A stretch of 64,000 nt of DNA from positions 4,154,001 to 4,218,000 of the forward strand of contig NZ_CP041764.1 in assembly GCF_009817885.1 (NCBI RefSeq), written 5' to 3'. This document shows, in pieces, positions 59,994 through 64,000 of the stretch; position 1 is the stretch's first letter; each line of letters opens with the position of its first letter. A program made the translations under genes and the position numbers. This stretch comes from Serratia rhizosphaerae (GTDB lineage Bacteria; Pseudomonadota; Gammaproteobacteria; Enterobacterales; Enterobacteriaceae). Under the pieces are notes generated by a model that did no database searches, had not been told where the DNA came from, and worked only from the letters and a program-made list of their open reading frames with translations.

Positions 59994-61055
59994 ATGGCAC
60001 AAGTAATTAACACCAACAGCCTGTCGCTGATGGCGCAGAACAACCTGAACAAATCTCAGTCTTCTCTGGGTACGGCGATCGAGCGTCTGTCTTCCGGCCT
60101 GCGTATCAACAGCGCGAAGGATGATGCGGCCGGTCAGGCGATCTCCAACCGCTTCAGCGCCAACATCAAAGGCCTGACTCAGGCGTCCCGCAACGCCAAC
60201 GACGGTATCTCCCTGGCGCAGACCACCGAAGGCGCGCTGAATGAAGTGAACGACAACCTGCAGAACATCCGTCGCCTGACCGTACAGGCGCAGAACGGCT
60301 CCAACTCTGACAGCGATCTGAAGTCCATCCAGGACGAAATCACCCAACGTCTGTCTGAAATCAACCGCATCTCTGAGCAAACTGACTTCAACGGCGTGAA
60401 AGTGCTGAGCAAAGATCAGTCCCTGACCATTCAGGTTGGTGCGAACGACGGCGAAACCATCAATATCGATCTGCAAAAGATTGACGCCAAGCAGCTGGGA
60501 CTGGATGGCTTCGACGTGACGGTTAAAGGCCCGACCGCGGGCAGCGAAGTCGCCAAGGGCACCACCATCAAGGCGTCTACCGGCGAAGATGTCAGCTATG
60601 ACCCGGATACGGCGAAGAGCGGTCTGGCAGCAGGTAAGACTCTGATCACCGGTAAGGACGCGGACGGTAAAGACACCATGTTCGTTGAAACTACCGATAA
60701 AACTACCGGTGAGAAAACCTACGCATCAGCGACCGTGGATAAAGACGGCAAAGTCACCGAAGGCGGCAGCGCCGTCACCATGAAAACGCCGCTGGATACC
60801 CTGGACAAAGCGCTGTCTCAGGTTGATAAACTGCGTTCTTCCCTGGGTGCGGTACAGAACCGTTTCGATTCTGTGATCAACAACCTGAACAGCACCGTCA
60901 ACAACCTGTCCGCTTCCCAGTCGCGTATTCAGGATGCCGACTACGCGACCGAAGTGTCCAACATGAGCCGCGCCAACATCCTGCAACAGGCCGGCACCAC
61001 CGTACTGGCGCAGGCAAACCAGTCGACTCAGAACGTACTGTCTCTGCTGCGTTAA
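59994..61055 (+). CDS. fliC: FliC, flagellin
   Basis: FliC has 353 residues. It has the invariant N-terminus MAQVINTNSLSLMAQNNLNK and a C-terminus with SRIQDADYATEVSNMSRANI and ending in VLSLLR. The central variable region (about 165-260) is short and rich in lysine, threonine and aspartate, so the filament surface is small, as in Serratia marcescens flagellin (about 351 residues). The start at 59994 follows TAAGGA; an upstream frame to 59907 is ignored. No flagellin-methylating or glycosylating genes lie beside it. Confidence 0.97.
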   Translation: MAQVINTNSLSLMAQNNLNKSQSSLGTAIERLSSGLRINSAKDDAAGQAISNRFSANIKGLTQASRNANDGISLAQTTEGALNEVNDNLQNIRRLTVQAQNGSNSDSDLKSIQDEITQRLSEINRISEQTDFNGVKVLSKDQSLTIQVGANDGETINIDLQKIDAKQLGLDGFDVTVKGPTAGSEVAKGTTIKASTGEDVSYDPDTAKSGLAAGKTLITGKDADGKDTMFVETTDKTTGEKTYASATVDKDGKVTEGGSAVTMKTPLDTLDKALSQVDKLRSSLGAVQNRFDSVINNLNSTVNNLSASQSRIQDADYATEVSNMSRANILQQAGTTVLAQANQSTQNVLSLLR

Positions 61056-61085
61056 TCACCTCTCTCCGATTAACCGTCGCTTACC

Positions 61086-61113
61086 ACCCCGCCTGCCACG
61101 GCGGGGTTTTTTT
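61086..61113 (+). terminator. Intrinsic terminator of fliC
   Basis: ACCCCGCC pairs with GGCGGGGT around a 6-nt loop and runs into seven T's (61107-61113), 30 nt past the fliC stop. Confidence 0.93.
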
Positions 61114-61138
61114 ATGCCCGTGCGCCGGCGTTTCGCCG

Positions 61139-61181
61139 CATGGGGTAAATAAGGCCTGTTTTTTACGGCTGTTCCGCCGAT
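61139..61181 (+). promoter_or_regulatory. Possible FlhD4C2 box before fliA
   Basis: The left half 61139-61154 matches about 10 of 16 and the right half 61166-61181 about 9 of 16 consensus bases, with an 11-nt spacer. The site lies about 60 nt before the fliA GTG, where a class 2 promoter is expected. Confidence 0.45.
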
Positions 61182-61241
61182 TGTCATTACCGCCGCTGCG
61201 GATAATAGCGCTGACTCCTTTACCCGCAGGTTTTAGACATA

Positions 61242-61961
61242 GTGAGCGATCTGTATACCGCCGAAGGCGTGATGGACAAAAACTCTCTCTGGCTGCGCTA
61301 CGTTCCGCTGGTGCGCCACGAGGCGCTGCGCCTGCAGGTCAGGCTGCCCGCCAGCGTGGAGCTTGACGATCTGCTGCAGGCCGGCGGCATCGGGCTGCTG
61401 AACGCCGTCGAACGTTACGACGCACTGCAGGGGACCGCCTTTACCACCTATGCGGTGCAGCGCATCCGCGGCGCGATGCTTGATGAGCTGCGCAGCCGCG
61501 ACTGGGTGCCGCGCAGCGTGCGGCGTCACGCCCGCGAAGTGGCCCAGGCGATGCAGCGGCTGGAGCAGCAGCTGGGGCGTCCGCCCGCTGAGCTGGAGGT
61601 GGCGCAGGCGCTGGATATCTCGCTCAGCGATTACCGTCAGATCCTGCTGGATACCAATAACAGCCAGCTGTTCTCCTACGACGAGTGGCGGGAGGAGCAG
61701 GGGGAAAGTGCCGAACTGATGCTGGAAGGGCATGAAGAGGCCAACCCGTTGCAGCAACTGCTGGAGGGCAACCTGCGTCAGCGGGTGATTAACGCCATCG
61801 AAGCCCTGCCGGAACGCGAGAAGATGGTGCTGACGCTGTATTACCAGGAGGAGTTGAACCTGAAGGAGATTGGCGCGGTGCTGGACGTTGGCGAATCACG
61901 CGTCAGTCAATTACACAGCCAGGCGATCAAACGCCTGCGCGCTCGTTTGGCTAATGATTGA
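61242..61961 (+). CDS. fliA: FliA, sigma28 of flagellar genes
   Basis: FliA has 239 residues, as in E. coli, and a GTG start giving MSDLYTAEGVMDKNSLWLRY. Region 2 (RYVPLVRHEALRLQVRLPAS and AFTTYAVQRIRGAMLDELRS) and region 4 (LTLYYQEELNLKEIGAVLDV) are intact. It drives the six FliA promoters found in this window and is held by FlgM. fliZ follows after 24 nt. Confidence 0.98.
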   Translation: MSDLYTAEGVMDKNSLWLRYVPLVRHEALRLQVRLPASVELDDLLQAGGIGLLNAVERYDALQGTAFTTYAVQRIRGAMLDELRSRDWVPRSVRRHAREVAQAMQRLEQQLGRPPAELEVAQALDISLSDYRQILLDTNNSQLFSYDEWREEQGESAELMLEGHEEANPLQQLLEGNLRQRVINAIEALPEREKMVLTLYYQEELNLKEIGAVLDVGESRVSQLHSQAIKRLRARLAND

Positions 61962-61985
61962 TCGGCGATAACAGGAGCCCTCATT

Positions 61986-62492
61986 ATGTCTGGAACAGTA
62001 CTGAAAAAGCGGCCGCTGAGCCGTTATGTAAAAGATTACAAACTTACTCAGACCCACTGCGGTCAGTGCGGTAAACAGCTGGACCGCATGGCGCTGGTGT
62101 TTCGCGGTAAAATCATCAACAAAGAAGCCATCGCCCGCATGGACCAGCCGATCGATGAACAGGTGTGGCAGAGCGTGCAGCAGGAGCTGACCGCACTATG
62201 CCGTTTCTGCAGCGAAATCTCCTGCAACAGCCACCCGAGCTACTTCGACATTATGGCGTTCAAACAATATCTGTTCGAACAGACCGAAATGAGCCACAGC
62301 ACCGTGCGTGAATATGTGGTGCGCCTGCGGCGGCTGGATGAAATGCTGAGCGCGCGCAATTATCCGGCGGAGAAACTCAGCAACGGCTGCTGTTATCACC
62401 TGATTGACGACCTGCCCAGCGCCGGGCATAACAACTATCGCATTGCCCTGCGCAAATACGATCAGTACCTTGCCTGGCAGAAGAGTTACTAA
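61986..62492 (+). CDS. fliZ: FliZ, flagellar/RpoS-crosstalk regulator
   Basis: FliZ has 168 residues; E. coli FliZ has 183, the difference being a shorter C-terminal tail. The core YLFEQTEMSHSTVREYVVRL is the integrase-like DNA-binding helix region, and NNYRIALRKYDQYL closes the protein. It has four cysteines near the N-terminus as CxxC pairs (HCGQCGK, LCRFCSE), possibly a metal site. FliZ antagonises RpoS promoters and stimulates flagellar gene expression. It is co-transcribed with fliA. Confidence 0.94.
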   Translation: MSGTVLKKRPLSRYVKDYKLTQTHCGQCGKQLDRMALVFRGKIINKEAIARMDQPIDEQVWQSVQQELTALCRFCSEISCNSHPSYFDIMAFKQYLFEQTEMSHSTVREYVVRLRRLDEMLSARNYPAEKLSNGCCYHLIDDLPSAGHNNYRIALRKYDQYLAWQKSY

Positions 62493-62498
62493 GCCTGT

Positions 62499-62522
62499 GA
62501 CGGTCGCCCCGGGGCGGCCGTC
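62499..62522 (+). terminator. Palindromic hairpin after fliZ
   Basis: GACGGTCGCCCC and GGGGCGGCCGTC form a 24-nt near-perfect palindrome (one G-U pair) starting 7 nt after the fliZ stop. No T-run follows, so it is an imperfect terminator or mRNA end barrier before dcyD. Confidence 0.55.
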
Positions 62523-62614
62523 GGCGCTCCCGCGATCGATAATAAGTGATTATTGACGTCACTTCTGTTACACCTAGCTGTCAGACGTTAATATCGCTTT
62601 ACTGGGAGTAAGCT

Positions 62615-63604
62615 GTGAATCTGCAACAGCAACTGGCGCAATTCCCGCGCCTCGATTTGGTTGGCTCCGCCACGCCGCTGGAGAAACTGTCCCGCCTTTC
62701 TGACTACCTTGGCCGTGAAATATACGTTAAACGTGACGATGTCACGCCGATGGCGTTGGGCGGCAACAAACTGAGAAAACTGGAGTTTTTGGCCGCCGAA
62801 GCGCTCGAGCAGGGGGCCGATACCCTGGTGACCGCCGGCGCCATCCAGTCCAACCACGTCCGCCAGACCGCCGCCGTCGCCGCCAAACTTGGCCTGCACT
62901 GCGTGGCGCTGCTGGAAAATCCCATCAATACTCAAGCTGAAAACTACCTGACCAACGGCAACCGCCTGCTGCTGGATCTGTTCAACGTGGAAGTGGTGAT
63001 GTGCGATGAACTGCACGCGCCGCAGCAGCAGTTGGAGGCGCTGGCGACGCGTCTGGAAGCACAGGGGTTCCGGCCTTACGTGGTGCCGGTGGGTGGCTCC
63101 AACGCGCTTGGCGCGCTGGGCTATGTGCAGTGCGCGCTGGAAATCGCCAGCCAGGGCAAGGACGTTGCCTTCAGCTCCGTGGTGGTGGCCTCCGGCAGCG
63201 CCGGCACCCACGCCGGTCTGGCGGTCGGGCTGCAGCAACTACTGCCGGAGAGTGAACTGATTGGCGTCACCGTTTCACGCCGCGCCGGAGAACAGCTGCC
63301 GAAAGTCGAACAGATTCAGCAGGAGCTGGCCCGTTCGCTGGGGCTGGAACAGGCGCTGGCGCCGATTACGCTGTGGGATGACTATTTCGCGCCGCAGTAC
63401 GGTATGCCGAATGACGAAGGGACGGCGGCGGTGCAACTGCTGGCGCAGCAGGAAGGCCTATTGCTCGACCCGGTGTATACCGGCAAGGCGATGGCCGGAC
63501 TGATCGACGGCATTGCCCAAGGGCGCTTCCGCGATGACGGCCCGATCCTGTTTGTGCATACCGGCGGTGCGCCGGCGCTGTTCGCTTATCACCCGCAGGT
63601 GTAG
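62615..63604 (+). CDS. dcyD: D-cysteine desulfhydrase
   Basis: The 329-residue PLP-fold type II enzyme begins at GTG with GGGAG about 8 nt upstream. The PLP lysine is in GGNKLRKLEF (about residue 51), preceded by KRDDVTPMAL; SNHVRQTAAVAAKLGL and the glycine-rich ASGSAGTHAGL (PLP phosphate loop) follow. It converts D-cysteine to pyruvate, H2S and ammonia. ACC deaminase is the nearest alternative, but the place between fliZ and fliY is that of dcyD (yedO) in enterobacteria. Confidence 0.95.
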   Translation: MNLQQQLAQFPRLDLVGSATPLEKLSRLSDYLGREIYVKRDDVTPMALGGNKLRKLEFLAAEALEQGADTLVTAGAIQSNHVRQTAAVAAKLGLHCVALLENPINTQAENYLTNGNRLLLDLFNVEVVMCDELHAPQQQLEALATRLEAQGFRPYVVPVGGSNALGALGYVQCALEIASQGKDVAFSSVVVASGSAGTHAGLAVGLQQLLPESELIGVTVSRRAGEQLPKVEQIQQELARSLGLEQALAPITLWDDYFAPQYGMPNDEGTAAVQLLAQQEGLLLDPVYTGKAMAGLIDGIAQGRFRDDGPILFVHTGGAPALFAYHPQV

Positions 63605-63724
63605 GCCGGGGGTGTGGTGATATTCCATTCTGAACTATATTTATTAGGTAATATTCCTTTATACCGCCATGCAGGCTGTTAAAGTCCTGAAATCAAAAAA
63701 GATAACATTCTATACGGGGTAGCT

Positions 63725-64000
63725 ATGCTCTTTTCTAACGTTCGACGCCAGCTGGTTCTGGGGATGATGGCGGTGGCGCTGACCACCGGCCTGAGTGCAA
63801 ACACCTTCGCGGCAGACAATCTGCTGGATCAGGTAAAACACAACGGTACGCTGAAAGTGGGCCTGGAAGGCACCTATCCGCCGTTCAGCTTCCAGGGGGA
63901 AGACGGCAAGCTGACCGGCTTCGAAGTGGACTTCGCCAACGCGCTGGCGCAGCATCTGGGCGTTAAAGCCAAACTGAGCCCTACCAAATGGGACGGTATG
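63725..64000 (+). CDS. tcyJ: FliY/TcyJ, cystine-binding protein (partial)
   Basis: The ATG at 63725 opens a frame that continues past the window edge (92 codons seen). It has a signal peptide (to about residue 29, ANTFAA) and the solute-binding family 3 start: LLDQVKHNGTLKVGLEGTYP, then PPFSF and GFEVDFANALAQHLG. It is the periplasmic cystine-binding protein of an ABC transporter, historically called FliY. With dcyD upstream it handles sulfur amino acids and is not truly flagellar. Confidence 0.93.
   Translation, partial: MLFSNVRRQLVLGMMAVALTTGLSANTFAADNLLDQVKHNGTLKVGLEGTYPPFSFQGEDGKLTGFEVDFANALAQHLGVKAKLSPTKWDGM

Noticed and set aside
59820..60476. 218-codon minus-strand frame over the start of fliC
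   Set aside because: Shadow of fliC that would cross the fliC promoter; no domain support.
1..64000. Possible prophage, insertion sequence or CRISPR array
   Set aside because: No integrase, transposase, terminal repeats with target duplications, or regularly spaced repeats were seen; the only repeats are short intergenic palindromes.
1..64000. Possible tRNA or rRNA genes
   Set aside because: No stretch with a tRNA-like T-loop and acceptor pairing, and no rRNA-like sequence, was noticed in any gap.

Overview
The window looks like chromosomal DNA of an enterobacterium, most likely a Serratia species. It is GC-rich and densely coded. Its gene content resembles Serratia and Yersinia: a type VI secretion (T6SS) operon beside one contiguous flagellar and chemotaxis locus of about 50 kb, with dcyD and fliY at the far end. 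The assignment rests on protein resemblance and gene order recalled from memory; no search was run, and the species cannot be fixed.

Layout. (1) 1-8535, minus strand: the distal part of a T6SS operon, reading lipoprotein - tssJ - tssK - tssL - tssM - tagF - tssA, with tssA running off the window. (2) 8536-13261: a loosely packed stretch with a 1.4 kb non-coding gap holding two strong inverted repeats, a CurA-like reductase, a UspC-like protein, a Hha/YmoA-family protein and the long control region of flhDC, which has a near-perfect CRP site. (3) 13262-29258, plus strand: flhDC, motAB, cheAW, two tandem chemoreceptor genes, cheRBYZ and flhBAE. (4) 29263-29932, minus: a RelE-type toxin and XRE antitoxin pair inserted between flagellar operons, with a palindromic operator. 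(5) 30165-42161: flgN, flgM and flgA (minus) divergent from flgBCDEFGHIJ and flgKL (plus). (6) 42343-53100, minus: fliFGHIJK and fliLMNOPQR, with fliE divergent. (7) 54106-57195: a cargo patch of non-flagellar genes (thioesterase, GNAT acetyltransferase, a 30-residue membrane peptide, a shortened LpxO, an AraC-type regulator). (8) 57498-64000: fliDST (minus), fliC, fliAZ, dcyD and the start of fliY.

How it works together. FlhD4C2, under CRP control, would switch on the basal-body, export and fliA operons; likely FlhDC boxes are visible between flgA and flgB and before fliA. FliA, held by FlgM until the hook is complete, would then drive class 3 genes. Six FliA promoters close to TAAAGTTT-N11-GCCGATAA, all with exactly 11-nt spacers, can be read before motA (inside flhC), the Tsr-like receptor gene, flgM, flgK, fliD and fliC. 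FliT and FliZ add feedback.

Most worth a second look: an apparent in-frame loss of about 50 residues in LpxO; the unlisted 30-aa membrane peptide followed by a perfect hairpin; the toxin-antitoxin pair and cargo genes inside the flagellar locus; a Hha-like protein next to flhDC; a 19-bp perfect inverted repeat upstream of the T6SS operon; a dispersed palindromic repeat abutting the flgM promoter; and tandem receptors of which only one carries the NWETF tether. I found no prophage, insertion sequence, CRISPR array, tRNA or rRNA.
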